Assembly (NCBI GenBank): GCA_002323515.1
Contig: DCQQ01000005.1
Coordinates: 1-51,595, forward strand
Reading direction: 5' to 3'
From: Balneolaceae bacterium UBA1514
GTDB taxonomy: Bacteria > Bacteroidota > Rhodothermia > Balneolales > Balneolaceae
Length of the DNA stretch: 51,595 nucleotides
The notes under the pieces are model-generated. The model saw nothing but the letters and a program-made list of their open reading frames with translations. It was not told the origin of the DNA and ran no database searches. The number at the start of each line of letters is the position of its first letter. Position 1 is the stretch's first letter. Shown here one piece after another: positions 9,301 through 18,741 of the stretch. The translations under genes and the position numbers were made by a program.

Positions 9301-10890
9301 TTACATGGTGTTTGGATAATACACTGAAGCACTACGGTAGCTTTGTGCTAAGTCTCTTTTCCCAGCTTTATCATAGGCTTGGGCTACATGTAGTAAGGCA
9401 ATACGCAGTCGTTCTCTTTCAAGTTCGCTGAATGAACCTGGTGCAGCCACATCAGGGATGGTTAATGGAGTTCCCTCTGCAATATCATCAGGGTTTTGAT
9501 TGGTGCTAAAATTTTCCTCAAATAGTAGCACCCAGAGTCGTGGGTTGCCATATATTTCTTTAGCCATATTATAGAGTCCGATTTCACTCCTGAAACGTAC
9601 ACTTCTTGTTGTAGAGAGTCCTGATGATGTGGAACTAGACGCTCTCAAGTTTTTCGATGTGTTGGTGTTTGACCTATTGGTACTTTTTGTGGCATCAGGA
9701 GTAGATTCTGTACGATCAGTAGTATTGGTTTGGATGGGTTGCTCTTGCGTATTACCAGTTAACTTAGTTTGAATTGATTGTTGACTTGAAGTACTCATAC
9801 TATCTGTGGATCCTCGTCCAAAGAGTTGGTCCACTGTAGACCCAATCAAAAATCCACTTACAAAGATCAAAAGGACACCTATTAAACTACTTGAGATTAA
9901 TATTTTTTTATCAATGCTAATTGTATCATTCGATGTAGGTTTTATTCGGTCTGATTTTGCACTAATGTTTTTTATGGCTCTTTTGAGTTCATCCATTGAC
10001 CCTATAAAATCTCTAAGTAAATCCTCTTCGACTGGTATATATTTTTTCGGATTAATTGAGCTTTCAATATTGGGAAGGGTACTTTCTTTTGTAATTTGTA
10101 GAGGTTTAGGATCAATAGCAGAAGCACGGTCTACCGAGGTGATATTATTTGGGAATATATTCTCTTTTTCTTCTTCCTGATTTGGTGCATTTTGTTCGAT
10201 AAAGTCATCATCATCAACACGAATATCTAAGGAACCACTCATCATATGTTTCTTCTTTTGCAGAATTAATAATTCTAATTCATCCAATAAAGCGGTTTTT
10301 TCTGAGTTCTCTAATTGCACATCATTTGTTTCAGGGTCATTTGCTGGTGTCATGGAAAGCTTAGGTATTTTAAATTCAACTGTTTTAGCTTTTTCCTGAG
10401 ATTTTATTCCGTCTAGATCCTCAGAAAAAGAGTCATTATTTTTTTCCATCTCTTTATTTGTGACTGTGTTTGATTCGGTTGAAATTGGAATTTTATTAAG
10501 CTCATCTGATATTTGCAAATTGTCACTTGTACTTAAAAGCGTGGTAGTATCTATATTATTTTTTAGTTTGCTATTTAATTCTTCATTTTTTTTGGTAATA
10601 CTTTTGTTATTAACCAAATCGGCTAGCCTTTTATATGGAGTAAAGTATATTCGCTTGTGAGCTGGAATAATAATCCTTTCGCCTGTACCTGGTTGAGTTC
10701 CTTCTCGGTCAGCTACCTCTTTAATAGTAAATCGACCAAAGCCAGAAATGGATGATTTACCCTCACTAATCGCCACTTCAGTAACTGTTTCGGACAAGGC
10801 ATGAATAAATAATTTAGCCTCGGTATTACCAATCCCGGCTTTTAGAGCGAATAACTCGATGAATTCACTTCCATTTCTTTTTATACTCAT
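9301..10890 (-). CDS. HU-domain DNA-binding protein fused to a transmembrane helix and LysM-like domain
   Basis: An unusual three-part protein of 529 residues. Residues about 1-95 are an HU/IHF DNA-binding domain (GFGRFTIKEVA, QPGTGERIIIPAHKR). Residues about 96-325 are a polar, probably disordered linker. A single hydrophobic helix lies at about 330-350, preceded by DKK. A Ser/Thr/Gln-rich stretch follows (about 355-430), then a LysM-like module at about 437-479 (LYNMAKEIYGNPRLW...GTPLTIP) and a helical pair at about 488-525. Expected topology is HU inside and LysM outside, which would connect DNA to peptidoglycan. It overlaps the upstream HU gene by 4 bp. Bacteroidota HU-SPOR proteins are a known analogue; I do not recognise this LysM version as a characterised protein. 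Confidence 0.8.
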   Translation of the reverse strand: MSIKRNGSEFIELFALKAGIGNTEAKLFIHALSETVTEVAISEGKSSISGFGRFTIKEVADREGTQPGTGERIIIPAHKRIYFTPYKRLADLVNNKSITKKNEELNSKLKNNIDTTTLLSTSDNLQISDELNKIPISTESNTVTNKEMEKNNDSFSEDLDGIKSQEKAKTVEFKIPKLSMTPANDPETNDVQLENSEKTALLDELELLILQKKKHMMSGSLDIRVDDDDFIEQNAPNQEEEKENIFPNNITSVDRASAIDPKPLQITKESTLPNIESSINPKKYIPVEEDLLRDFIGSMDELKRAIKNISAKSDRIKPTSNDTISIDKKILISSSLIGVLLIFVSGFLIGSTVDQLFGRGSTDSMSTSSQQSIQTKLTGNTQEQPIQTNTTDRTESTPDATKSTNRSNTNTSKNLRASSSTSSGLSTTRSVRFRSEIGLYNMAKEIYGNPRLWVLLFEENFSTNQNPDDIAEGTPLTIPDVAAPGSFSELERERLRIALLHVAQAYDKAGKRDLAQSYRSASVYYPNTM

Positions 10891-11171
10891 AATCCTGCCC
10901 CCTTTAACTCATCCTTAACAGCTTTGGTGGGAGTAAATTGTATGACCACTTTTGGTGGTATATGCATTTTTTTCTTGTAATGCGGATTATAGGCTACATA
11001 GGATGCTCGTTCACGAGTTTCAAATTGCCCTAAGCCAGGAACATGAATGGTATTTTGCTGGTCTAATTCCTCACACATTAGATCGATAAGATGAGCTAAT
11101 CTTTCTTCAGTGTTATTTTTTGTGAGTGATAGTTGCGTACTTAGTTCACTGACTAGGCGTGCCTTGTTCAT
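10887..11171 (-). CDS. HU/IHF family DNA-binding protein
   Basis: A 94-residue single-domain HU-type nucleoid protein, likely a homodimer or a partner for the downstream fusion's HU domain. It has the helical N-terminal half, then GLGQFETRERASYVAYNP (beta arm region) and PPKVVIQFTPTKAVKDEL, the usual C-terminal end. It is the first gene of a two-gene operon: its TGA overlaps the start of the HU-membrane gene by 4 bp. Sequence differs from typical housekeeping HU in the arm (YNPHYKKKMHIP), so a specialised role is possible. Confidence 0.88.
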   Translation of the reverse strand: MNKARLVSELSTQLSLTKNNTEERLAHLIDLMCEELDQQNTIHVPGLGQFETRERASYVAYNPHYKKKMHIPPKVVIQFTPTKAVKDELKGAGL

Positions 11172-11319
11172 AGTAGTGTAAGTTTATTCTCTATTCATCG
11201 TTTAATGATATTTACGATGATACGACTGTTATACAAGTAGATGACAATACTAGAAGTATACCTTATTTAATTTAAAAATAAAACAAAGCCCATAAAAAAG
11301 GCCATGATATCACCTAAAT

Positions 11320-13107
11320 TCATCGAATCACGGTCATCAATTTAGAAGAAACTTGATTAGCTGTGCGTACCCTATATACATAAGTACCTGCTGATAGACT
11401 GCGAAGGTTAACGGAGAATTGTTGCAATCCCGCATTAGCGCGACCCCTAAAAACAGTCAAGATATGGCGACCTAATAGATCAAATACATCGATGCTCAGG
11501 TCGGATCTGCTCGGAACCAGGAGTTCGATTGTAGTTCGATAAGAGGCGGGATTGGGATAGTTTTGCTGAACTATAATATCCTCTCCCAGTGTATAGTCAC
11601 TAAGCACAAGTTCAAAATATCCATTTACCTGATCGTTGGTATTGGTTACGATGATCCCAAGTTTTTGTACATCTTCCCAGTTACTTGTGAGTTGGTATTC
11701 AGTCCATGAACCAACGGTCGATTGGCTATTAATTGATTGATATAAGGAAGTTCCATTATTTAGATAGGTAAGTACACCGACGGTTATAGCCGCATCATCA
11801 ACCATGGAATGAATGCGAACAAAACTCCCTGGAACATCATAAACAATGACTTCGTAATATCGGCTAGACATTCGGCTTAAATCACCGGTAATTTTCCCTT
11901 CTACTTGAGAATCTAATACGGGATCAGGTACTGATGAGCCCAAATCAATTGCAAACTCGGTTAAGGTTTTGGTAATAAAAGGATCAGGATAAAAGGCACT
12001 TTCTTCGAAACCAAATGAGGGATATATGGAGTTATGTCCTGAGGCATAGTGGAATGCATAAGCCTGCAATAAGGTGGGTTTCCATGATCTATTTTTTGTT
12101 TCTAGGACTTGTTGCGCGGCCTGTAGGAAAGTAATCTGTGGGTCCTCAGCAATTAATTCCCAAGAAAAAGGCCAGAAATCAGCACCAATTGTTTCATGGA
12201 AATAAAGAGCAAAAGTAACGTCTTCATAGGAACCTGGAATCAGGCTACTATGCGCCTGTGTAAAAAGATCAGTTGAAAAATCATCGATGTAGTTGTAATA
12301 ATCATTGACATTATCATAAACCACTTCCTCCATGAGCGTTGCGTCCATTTCGGCCCATTGGTCTGTTTCACCCTGCCAATTATTTTGTATGTATTGAATA
12401 GCATGCTTGAATTCATGGGCAATAGTGACCTGAAGGGCTCCTTTCGCCTGATCTTCTGGATGATCGTTTGGTGGAAATCCAGCAAAGTCATTCTCGCTGT
12501 AAATACAAGTACTGGTCGAATTAGCTCCGCAGGCAAAAATACCGCTTTTCGATGTGTTTGTAAGTCCATAAGCCCCATAGGAGGATAAATCTTTTAGGTA
12601 GATATCGTAGCTAGTTCCAGCAGGGATTGGATCGGGATATCCCAGTTCATTGATTTGGAGTTTATAGGAGGAGTCTGCAGCTTCAGCCGCCCACTCTACA
12701 AAGTCAGGAATTTCGTCTTCATTGGCATCTACATTGGGCACGGCATCTATTCCATTAGTAACATAATGAATGGTAAATTTCCCAGATTCAGAGAGGTATT
12801 GTTGACGCTCATTTAGGAGTTTTGAGGTAGTCATTAGGGTTGGTCCTTGATCAAATAGATGGCCAAAGTGTTCCATGGCTAATAAATCGTCTTTAAGAAA
12901 AGGGGTCAGACATTTGGTGAACGCCTCCGTTGGACCTACTGTAGATGATAAGGTGACGTTAGAGGATTCGATGGATGAGACAGATTCTGTCATAGTCTGG
13001 GCAGCGATGGGTACACTAAGCCCAACAAATCCTAGACAAATGAATCCTATAAGATAAACAAGGGAAAGCGGACAAATAAAAAAAGTGTGGGTCTTTCTGT
13101 ATCCCAA
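11320..13107 (-). CDS. Secreted MXAN_6640-type metalloprotease with T9SS-like C-terminal sorting domain
   Basis: Predicted extracellular zinc protease of 595 residues. It starts at TTG (13107); the next ATG would remove the signal peptide, which ends near SVPIAAQ at 31-37. The zinc motif HEFKH is at 231-235 and WAEMDATLMEE follows at 251-261, both typical of the MXAN_6640/M6-like group. The last ~80 residues, starting QQNYPNPASYRTTIEL, form a type A sorting domain as used by type IX secretion, ending in SSKLMTVIR. porX, a T9SS regulator, lies 3.6 kb away. Substrate and exact peptidase family are not clear. Confidence 0.83.
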   Translation of the reverse strand: MGYRKTHTFFICPLSLVYLIGFICLGFVGLSVPIAAQTMTESVSSIESSNVTLSSTVGPTEAFTKCLTPFLKDDLLAMEHFGHLFDQGPTLMTTSKLLNERQQYLSESGKFTIHYVTNGIDAVPNVDANEDEIPDFVEWAAEAADSSYKLQINELGYPDPIPAGTSYDIYLKDLSSYGAYGLTNTSKSGIFACGANSTSTCIYSENDFAGFPPNDHPEDQAKGALQVTIAHEFKHAIQYIQNNWQGETDQWAEMDATLMEEVVYDNVNDYYNYIDDFSTDLFTQAHSSLIPGSYEDVTFALYFHETIGADFWPFSWELIAEDPQITFLQAAQQVLETKNRSWKPTLLQAYAFHYASGHNSIYPSFGFEESAFYPDPFITKTLTEFAIDLGSSVPDPVLDSQVEGKITGDLSRMSSRYYEVIVYDVPGSFVRIHSMVDDAAITVGVLTYLNNGTSLYQSINSQSTVGSWTEYQLTSNWEDVQKLGIIVTNTNDQVNGYFELVLSDYTLGEDIIVQQNYPNPASYRTTIELLVPSRSDLSIDVFDLLGRHILTVFRGRANAGLQQFSVNLRSLSAGTYVYRVRTANQVSSKLMTVIR

Positions 13108-13173
13108 GGTGGTACTTACTTCTAAATTATGGTTATCTTTATATCTATAAAGGAATTATCTAAGTTACAAACT

Positions 13174-14166
13174 ATGTATGAAGTTATACTTTATTACCAT
13201 TTTCATGAAATTGTGTCGCCCGAAGAGTTTTGCAATGCACACAAAGCTAAATGTAAAAAATTAGGCCTTAAAGGTCGTATTTATATTTCAGAAGAAGGCC
13301 TTAATGGTACCGCCTCCGGGAGCTCCGAACAAATAGAAGCATATAAACAGTATGTATGGGCTCTACCTGGTTTTGATCAAACGGAATTTAAGCAGGAGTC
13401 CTATGACGAGGTACCATTTGCAAAGTTGATTTGTAAAGTGAGAAAGGAAATCGTCTCCTTACATGTCGATGGGGTGGACCTTAAAGAGGGAGGGTGGCAT
13501 CTAAAACCACATGAATGGCGAGCAGTTATAGAATCCGATGAAGAGCATGTAATCATAGATGTGCGGAACAACTACGAATCTAAAGTAGGTCATTTTAAAG
13601 GGGCAATAAAACCCGATGTCAAAAACTTTTATGAATTTCCAGATTGGTTAAAAACAGCGGACATACCAAAGGATAAAAAAGTACTTATGTATTGTACGGG
13701 GGGTATTCGCTGTGAGAAGTTTTCGGTACTTATGAAAAAAGAAGGCTGGGAGGATGTGAACCAGTTGCATGGTGGAATTTTAAACTATGCGTACAAAGAA
13801 GGAGGAGAACATTTCAAAGGGAAGTGTTTTGTCTTTGATGATCGACTTGTAGTGCCGGTCAATCCTAATGATTTAGCGCCGATTGCCCATTGTGAAATTA
13901 CGGGGAAACCAGCCGATAGTTATGTTAATTGTGCTAATATGGAGTGCAATAAGTTGTTTATTTGTACGGAAGAGGGAGCACAATTGATGGAGGGTTGCTG
14001 TAGTGAGGAATGTAAAAAAAGTGAATATCGAAGGCCGTTTGATCTAGGTCAAGCTTTCCAACCCTTTAAAAAGTGGTATAATTACTTCGACGAAGATTTT
14101 AAAGAACGGAATAAAGTCTGGGCCAAAAAAGCGGAAGCCGAAGAACCTAACGGCTGCCTGTCTTGA
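13174..14166 (+). CDS. trhO: tRNA uridine(34) hydroxylase TrhO (rhodanese-domain)
   Basis: Oxygen-dependent hydroxylation of U34 in tRNA, the first step to 5-(carboxy)methoxyuridine. It has an acylphosphatase-like N-terminal domain (YEVILYYHF), a rhodanese domain (IIDVRNNYE to about 235) with catalytic loop MYCTGGIRCEKFS, and a cysteine-rich tail (CANMECNKLFIC, CCSEECKKSEYRRPF). An upstream in-frame ATG at 13129 would add 15 residues. I prefer the ATG at 13174 because family members start just before YxVLxYY, and because the upstream choice leaves only 21 bp to the divergent protease gene. Confidence 0.92.
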   Translation: MYEVILYYHFHEIVSPEEFCNAHKAKCKKLGLKGRIYISEEGLNGTASGSSEQIEAYKQYVWALPGFDQTEFKQESYDEVPFAKLICKVRKEIVSLHVDGVDLKEGGWHLKPHEWRAVIESDEEHVIIDVRNNYESKVGHFKGAIKPDVKNFYEFPDWLKTADIPKDKKVLMYCTGGIRCEKFSVLMKKEGWEDVNQLHGGILNYAYKEGGEHFKGKCFVFDDRLVVPVNPNDLAPIAHCEITGKPADSYVNCANMECNKLFICTEEGAQLMEGCCSEECKKSEYRRPFDLGQAFQPFKKWYNYFDEDFKERNKVWAKKAEAEEPNGCLS

Positions 14167-14229
14167 TTAATCTAAACTCCTACTAAGATAGTCTAAGCGA
14201 GTATGAATAAGCCCAGGTTCGCATAAGAC

Positions 14230-15106
14230 ATGACCTTGTCGCGTAAGATACGATTGATTTCATCCTACCCCTATACTCATCAAACAGTGGTTCGAAGCGA
14301 TGGGCATGGTAAAGAACTCCACCACTATTTAGTTGAGCGCTTTCCCCATGTAGGAGAAAAAGTATCGCTATATAGAGAATATGAGGGCCTAATTCATGTT
14401 TTGAGGGATGGAAAACCCATAGTGGCCCTCAAATTGAATGAAGCAGGCTTATTGGCTGGTGATACTATTGTTCATCATGTACCTAAAATGATAGAGCCTA
14501 ACGTTTCTGATGAGGTCATGATATTGGAGGAATTACCTGATATAGTGGCGGTATTTAAGTCCGCAACTATGCCCATGCATGCAGGAGATCGATACTATAA
14601 AAATAGCCTGCATTATATTTTACAAGAAAAAGGCTATGAGGGATTGCGAATTGTACACATGCTCGATGCGGTAACCTCGGGTCTTGTTGTTATCGCAAAA
14701 AATAAAGAAATGGCACGTGAACGTACCAAAGCTTTTGAAAAGTCCAGGGTAAAAAAACCTATTGGGTGCGGGTTCAAGGAAGTCCTAATGAAAAAGGAGA
14801 ATACCTTATCAACGCTCCTATCCGAAGAAAGGATTTGTATATGAATGTGGGGATGGTTTAGATGGACCAGAATCTTTGATTCAATGCCGTCCAATTACTG
14901 GAAGAATCCATCAAATCCTCCTGCATCTATCCTATTGGGGGCATCCAATTTATAATGATCCCATTTACGGCCCAAACGGAGATAACTCAGATGTTCGCTT
15001 GCAAAATCAAGGCATAGCTCTTGTAAGTAAGAGCCTAGAATTTCCAACTCTTGGACTTAGTTTTAGTCTTCCTGATCAGTTGGTTTTAGATACGCTTCGG
15101 CAATAG
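14230..15106 (+). pseudogene. Broken RluA-family rRNA/tRNA pseudouridine synthase
   Basis: The first 14230-14757 segment reads as an S4-like region and the front of an RluA domain, but the catalytic motif is RIVHMLDAVTSGL, where the family has HRLD. After an A7 run at 14751-14757 the homologous reading continues in the -1 frame ([18 protein letters not shown]). A second -1 shift near 14825-14842 brings in the frame carrying [25 protein letters not shown] and [11 protein letters not shown], ending at 15106. Two single-base losses plus changed catalytic-motif residues favour a decayed gene. Its tail overlaps the convergent alpha/beta hydrolase by 44 bp. Confidence 0.75.
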
Positions 15107-15965
15107 CAACGAATTGTTTAGGTTTATCCAAAAAAGCATAATGCCCACATCCGTCCATTACAACTAAAGCAGCCTCACTTAGTCCCTTTTTCATTCTTTG
15201 CGCTTGATATAGAGGCGTAGCATCATCCTTTTCGCCCCACAATAATAGTACGGAATGGGAAATTTTTGGAAGAGTAAGTTCTAAATATTCTGTCACCGAA
15301 TGAACAAAGGTTTCACGCATAATACCGGATAAGACAGCATACTCACTAGAACCTAGGGATTTCCAGGTTGATGTTGCCCGAAGCCAATCTAGACCTCGAG
15401 ATTTGAAGGGCTCTGGGAGTAGATTAAAGGGCGCTTTAAGAATTTTAGCTACATATTTTTTAGCATAAAAACTCGCACTGCGTCGAGGCTTCATCCCGGC
15501 ACCACCTGTAATTAATACGTTTTGAACATGCTCCTTGGACCACGGCCGAGTGAGTAATTTCAATGTAATACGCCCACCAAAAGAATGGGCTAAAATATCG
15601 AATTTTAGAAGCCCTATATGTTTCACCCAGGCTTGAATACTATCGGTATAATCATCAATTTTCCAAGCCAAAGGGGGCTCAGACGATTCCCCAAATCCAG
15701 CCAAATCTATCACATAACAATCATGATGAAAAGCTAACATCCGACCAAGAGGTTGCATTATTTTTTTACTTGCACCCCATCCATGTAGAATGATGAGCGG
15801 ACGCGATGAGCCGTTAGATAAATCAGCAGTTGAATTATGCGATCGATCACTATTTGAACCAGTGGAATCATCCATGCTTATACGTTCCCAAGCCAAGATG
15901 GTTCCATTATAATCAAAGCGATGGGCTTCTATGGTAGGGTTATCCCTAGTAGTGGATATTGACAT
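15063..15965 (-). CDS. Alpha/beta hydrolase
   Basis: A 300-residue hydrolase of unknown substrate. The oxyanion region is ILHGWGAS (59-66) and the nucleophile elbow is AHSFGG with S128. The acid is in [11 protein letters not shown] and the histidine in [12 protein letters not shown] near the C-terminus. A Ser/Asn/Asp-rich insert at about 31-54 precedes the first core strand and looks disordered. No signal peptide is seen. The 3' end runs through the last 44 bp of the broken pseudouridine synthase on the other strand. The gene could be an esterase or C-C hydrolase; there is no pathway context to decide. Confidence 0.85.
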   Translation of the reverse strand: MSISTTRDNPTIEAHRFDYNGTILAWERISMDDSTGSNSDRSHNSTADLSNGSSRPLIILHGWGASKKIMQPLGRMLAFHHDCYVIDLAGFGESSEPPLAWKIDDYTDSIQAWVKHIGLLKFDILAHSFGGRITLKLLTRPWSKEHVQNVLITGGAGMKPRRSASFYAKKYVAKILKAPFNLLPEPFKSRGLDWLRATSTWKSLGSSEYAVLSGIMRETFVHSVTEYLELTLPKISHSVLLLWGEKDDATPLYQAQRMKKGLSEAALVVMDGCGHYAFLDKPKQFVAIAEAYLKPTDQED

Positions 15966-16029
15966 GATTAAATATAGTGCTAGTTGGATAAAAAATTAAG
16001 CCCCAAAAAAACAAAGGCTACCCAAAATA

Positions 16030-16047
16030 TTTTGTAAGTATACAAAA
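16030..16047. promoter_or_regulatory. Perfect 7-bp inverted repeat, possible operator
   Basis: TTTTGTA (16030-16036), a 4-bp spacer and TACAAAA (16041-16047) lie in the 145-bp region between the divergent alpha/beta hydrolase and comEA-like genes. Symmetry and position suit a dimeric regulator, but the sequence is AT-rich and no regulator gene is next to it. Confidence 0.3.
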
Positions 16048-16110
16048 CAAGGGAGCTCTTACTATACAGAAGTTTTGAGTTATTCCACCATTAGATAAGA
16101 AAGGATTCGT

Positions 16111-16602
16111 ATGCACATCAACCGGATTTTGTTTTATTGGAGTAAGTATTTGGGAGCCGATCCAAAAGAAATCACACTCATCAGCAGCCTATTAGCAACA
16201 GTAAGTGTAGTTGGTTTTTTTCAGATTGTGAGCCTGCGAGCTACATCAACAACTACCCCTTCGTATGATCAATAGTACTACGAATTTGTAGAAAGATCTT
16301 AGGCTTTTGAGCAGTCATATGAAAAAGTAGTAGGGTCCATGTCTGATTCACTGTTATCAAGGTCTAATACACTACGATCAGATTCAGGAGATACCCTTAC
16401 ATTAAATATGAATACAGCCATGCTTAAAGAATGGGTCCAACTCCCCGGAATTGGTGAGGTTTATGTCCAAAGAATACTCAAATATAGAGGTATATATGAA
16501 GATTTTACCCGTTTAGAGGAATTAATGGAAGTGAAAGGCAATAGTCAAAAACGATGGGAAAAATTAAAAATACACCTATACATTGAATCTGCTATGGAAT
16601 GA
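16111..16602 (+). pseudogene. ComEA-like helix-hairpin-helix protein interrupted by two in-frame TAG codons
   Basis: One reading frame runs from ATG 16111 (with AAAGGA upstream) to 16602, broken only by TAG at 16273-16275 and 16300-16302. The first 54 codons give a membrane anchor (about residues 22-42). The part after the stops, where an internal ATG at 16339 would give 87 residues, holds the ComEA-type helix-hairpin-helix: LNMNTA, LPGIGEVYVQRILKYR, LEELMEVKG. Intact homologues bind DNA at the membrane during uptake. The downstream half alone could still be translated as a soluble HhH protein. Nonsense decay is the simplest reading. Confidence 0.72.
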
Positions 16603-16700
16603 TTAGACATGCTATTGAATTTAAATTATTAGACTGCATAGCCTTCTAGGGTTTTAGTATATTCTATGAGCACAATAATCATTCATGAATCCGCTGTATT

Positions 16701-18278
16701 ATGCCAAGTATATTATGGGCAGATGATGAGATAGATCAACTGCAATCCAACATACTTTTCCTACAAAGAAAAGGCTTTGAAGTCATAGCGGTGACCAACG
16801 GGAGAGACGCTGTAGCAATAATGGATGAGCAGCTGTTTGATGTGGTTTTTTTAGACGAACAAATGCCAGGGATGGGGGGATTGCAAGCTTTGGAACAAAT
16901 TAAATCCAAATTCCCATTGGTTCCTGTAGTCATGATCACGAAAAGTGAAGAGGAATCAATTATGGAAGAGGCCATAGGAGCTAAGATATCTGATTATCTT
17001 ATCAAACCGGTAAATCCATCACAGATACTTCTAACCGTTAAAAAATTATTGGACAGAGGTCGTTTAGAAAACGAAAAATCGGCCCAAAGTTACTTGCGTT
17101 CCTTCCCCGAAATGGATGCCTTACTCCATCATCGTACTACCTGGCAAAGCTGGATTGAGGTATATAAAAAGCTAACCCAGTGGCAAATGGATTTAGGCCA
17201 AAGAGATGAAGCCTTAAAACAGGTGTTGGACGATCAATTTCAATCGGCCAATCGGGAGTTTGGTAAAATGGTGGAGCAAAACTACGAGCAATGGATAAAA
17301 AAGTACGAACTAGTAGACGCCTTTGACCGGAATCAAGAAGAAACTGAATCCCCTCTATTGTCGCCAGGGATACTATCTACCTACGTAGAACCCTTGATTA
17401 AGCAAGGAAAGCATGTCATGTTCTTTGTTATAGACTGTATGCGATATGATCAATGGTTAGTTTTTGAGCGATATTTGAACCAATATTATGATATTCAAAC
17501 CGAATTTTATCTCTCGCTATTACCTACCGCAACCCCCTATTCTCGAAATGCTATATTTTCCGGCTTGACCCCTTTACAAATTTCAAAACAATATCCAGCA
17601 TTATGGGAGCAGGGTCAAGATGAAAAATCTTGGAATAGACACGAATATGAGCTACTCAATTCTTTTGTTTCAAGAAGAGGGCTTGGGATTAAAACGAAAT
17701 ATGAGAAAATACTTAATGCACAAGAAGGGCGTCAAGTAGCCCAAAAAATAAAAAGTTATGCCCAAAGTCCACTCTCCGCTTTTGTATTTAATTTTGTAGA
17801 TACCTTAGTCCACTCTCGTTCAGATTCCGATGTTATTAAAGAGTTAGCACCCGATGAAGCAGGATTTAGAGCTATCACAGAAGCATGGTTTCAGCATTCG
17901 TCCCTGTTTCAGATGTTCAAAGAATTGTCGGACGAGGGGGTCCATCTTATAATTACAACCGATCATGGTTCAGTACGAGCCCTGCGGGACACCAAAGTGT
18001 TCGGTGACAAGGAAACTGCAACGGGTTTGAGATATAAGTATGGGCGAAATTTAAATGCTGAACAAAAAGATTCAGTCATTGTGTTCAAAGAAGCTCAAGC
18101 ATTTGGCTTACCTGAATATGCTAACGTTAAAGACTATCTGATAGCAAAAGAAAATTATTATTTTGTCTATCCTACTAACTACCATAAATATCAAAACCGC
18201 TACAAGGACACCTTTCAACATGGGGGTGCTTCTATGGAAGAAATGATATTACCTGTGGCATTATTAGAACCTAAATGA
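16701..18278 (+). CDS. porX: PorX-type response regulator with PglZ/alkaline-phosphatase-fold effector domain
   Basis: Regulator linked to type IX secretion. The 525-residue protein has a CheY-like receiver (1-120) with acidic pocket D8-D9, phospho-acceptor D52 (FLDEQMPG) and K102 (IKPVNP). A helical linker (about 125-215) leads to a PglZ domain with metal-site motifs FVIDCMRYD (D245), [15 protein letters not shown] and ITTDHGS near 420. PorX of Porphyromonas and relatives has this architecture, and its PglZ domain cleaves oligonucleotides. No PorY-like kinase is in the window. tsaE follows after 4 bp; this is not a BREX PglZ, since the receiver fusion and neighbours differ. Confidence 0.9.
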   Translation: MPSILWADDEIDQLQSNILFLQRKGFEVIAVTNGRDAVAIMDEQLFDVVFLDEQMPGMGGLQALEQIKSKFPLVPVVMITKSEEESIMEEAIGAKISDYLIKPVNPSQILLTVKKLLDRGRLENEKSAQSYLRSFPEMDALLHHRTTWQSWIEVYKKLTQWQMDLGQRDEALKQVLDDQFQSANREFGKMVEQNYEQWIKKYELVDAFDRNQEETESPLLSPGILSTYVEPLIKQGKHVMFFVIDCMRYDQWLVFERYLNQYYDIQTEFYLSLLPTATPYSRNAIFSGLTPLQISKQYPALWEQGQDEKSWNRHEYELLNSFVSRRGLGIKTKYEKILNAQEGRQVAQKIKSYAQSPLSAFVFNFVDTLVHSRSDSDVIKELAPDEAGFRAITEAWFQHSSLFQMFKELSDEGVHLIITTDHGSVRALRDTKVFGDKETATGLRYKYGRNLNAEQKDSVIVFKEAQAFGLPEYANVKDYLIAKENYYFVYPTNYHKYQNRYKDTFQHGGASMEEMILPVALLEPK

Positions 18279-18282
18279 AAAG

Positions 18283-18741
18283 ATGGATAGCAGCCTAGGT
18301 CATAACTTTTTTTCTTCATCGGTAGAACAAACCATTGACATAGCCAAAGAGTTTGCCCAGAGCCTACAGCCAAATGATGTGGTAATCATTCAGGGAGGAT
18401 TAGGAGTAGGTAAAACTCATTTTACCAAAGGATTGGCAGCTTATTTCAAGATCAAACAAGAGCAAGTACAGTCGCCAACCTATGCGGTGGTGCATGAATA
18501 TGTGGGGCAAATAACCCTTTATCATTTTGACTTATATCGTTTGAAATCGCCAAGCGAGCTTCAAGAAATTGGATTTGAAGAATATCTTTATAAGGAAGGT
18601 ATTTGCATTATAGAGTGGCCTGAACTAGCCCTATCATTCGTCTCAGACGATTGGTGGGTGGTGGACATTGAACGCTCGAATAATGGACCGGAGAGTCGAG
18701 CAATTCATGTGCGAAAAAAACAGACCTATGTCCCTGGATAG
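18283..18741 (+). CDS. tsaE: tRNA t6A biosynthesis ATPase TsaE
   Basis: ATPase partner of TsaB/TsaD in threonylcarbamoyladenosine (t6A37) tRNA modification. The Walker A motif GGLGVGKT is at 38-45; SPTYAVVHEY and YHFDLYRL are the family's next two signatures; IIEWPE follows. The 152 residues are normal length. It starts 4 bp after porX and its 3' end overlaps the next small gene. Confidence 0.95.
   Translation: MDSSLGHNFFSSSVEQTIDIAKEFAQSLQPNDVVIIQGGLGVGKTHFTKGLAAYFKIKQEQVQSPTYAVVHEYVGQITLYHFDLYRLKSPSELQEIGFEEYLYKEGICIIEWPELALSFVSDDWWVVDIERSNNGPESRAIHVRKKQTYVPG

Noticed and set aside
14751..14757. Programmed -1 frameshifting at the A7 run
   Set aside because: The run is slippery in the right frame, but a second shift would still be needed and the catalytic motif is already altered, so decay is simpler.
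15966..16110. Extra small gene between the hydrolase and comEA-like gene
   Set aside because: No open frame with a start site of any length; only an inverted repeat is visible.
16273..16302. TAG recoding (suppression) in the comEA-like gene
   Set aside because: TAG is the ordinary stop of other genes here, such as the amylase (7-9) and mnmE (34802-34804), and no suppressor tRNA is visible.
16701..18278. PglZ domain as part of a BREX phage-defence system
   Set aside because: It is fused to a receiver domain and lies by tsaE; no brx genes are present. PorX fits.
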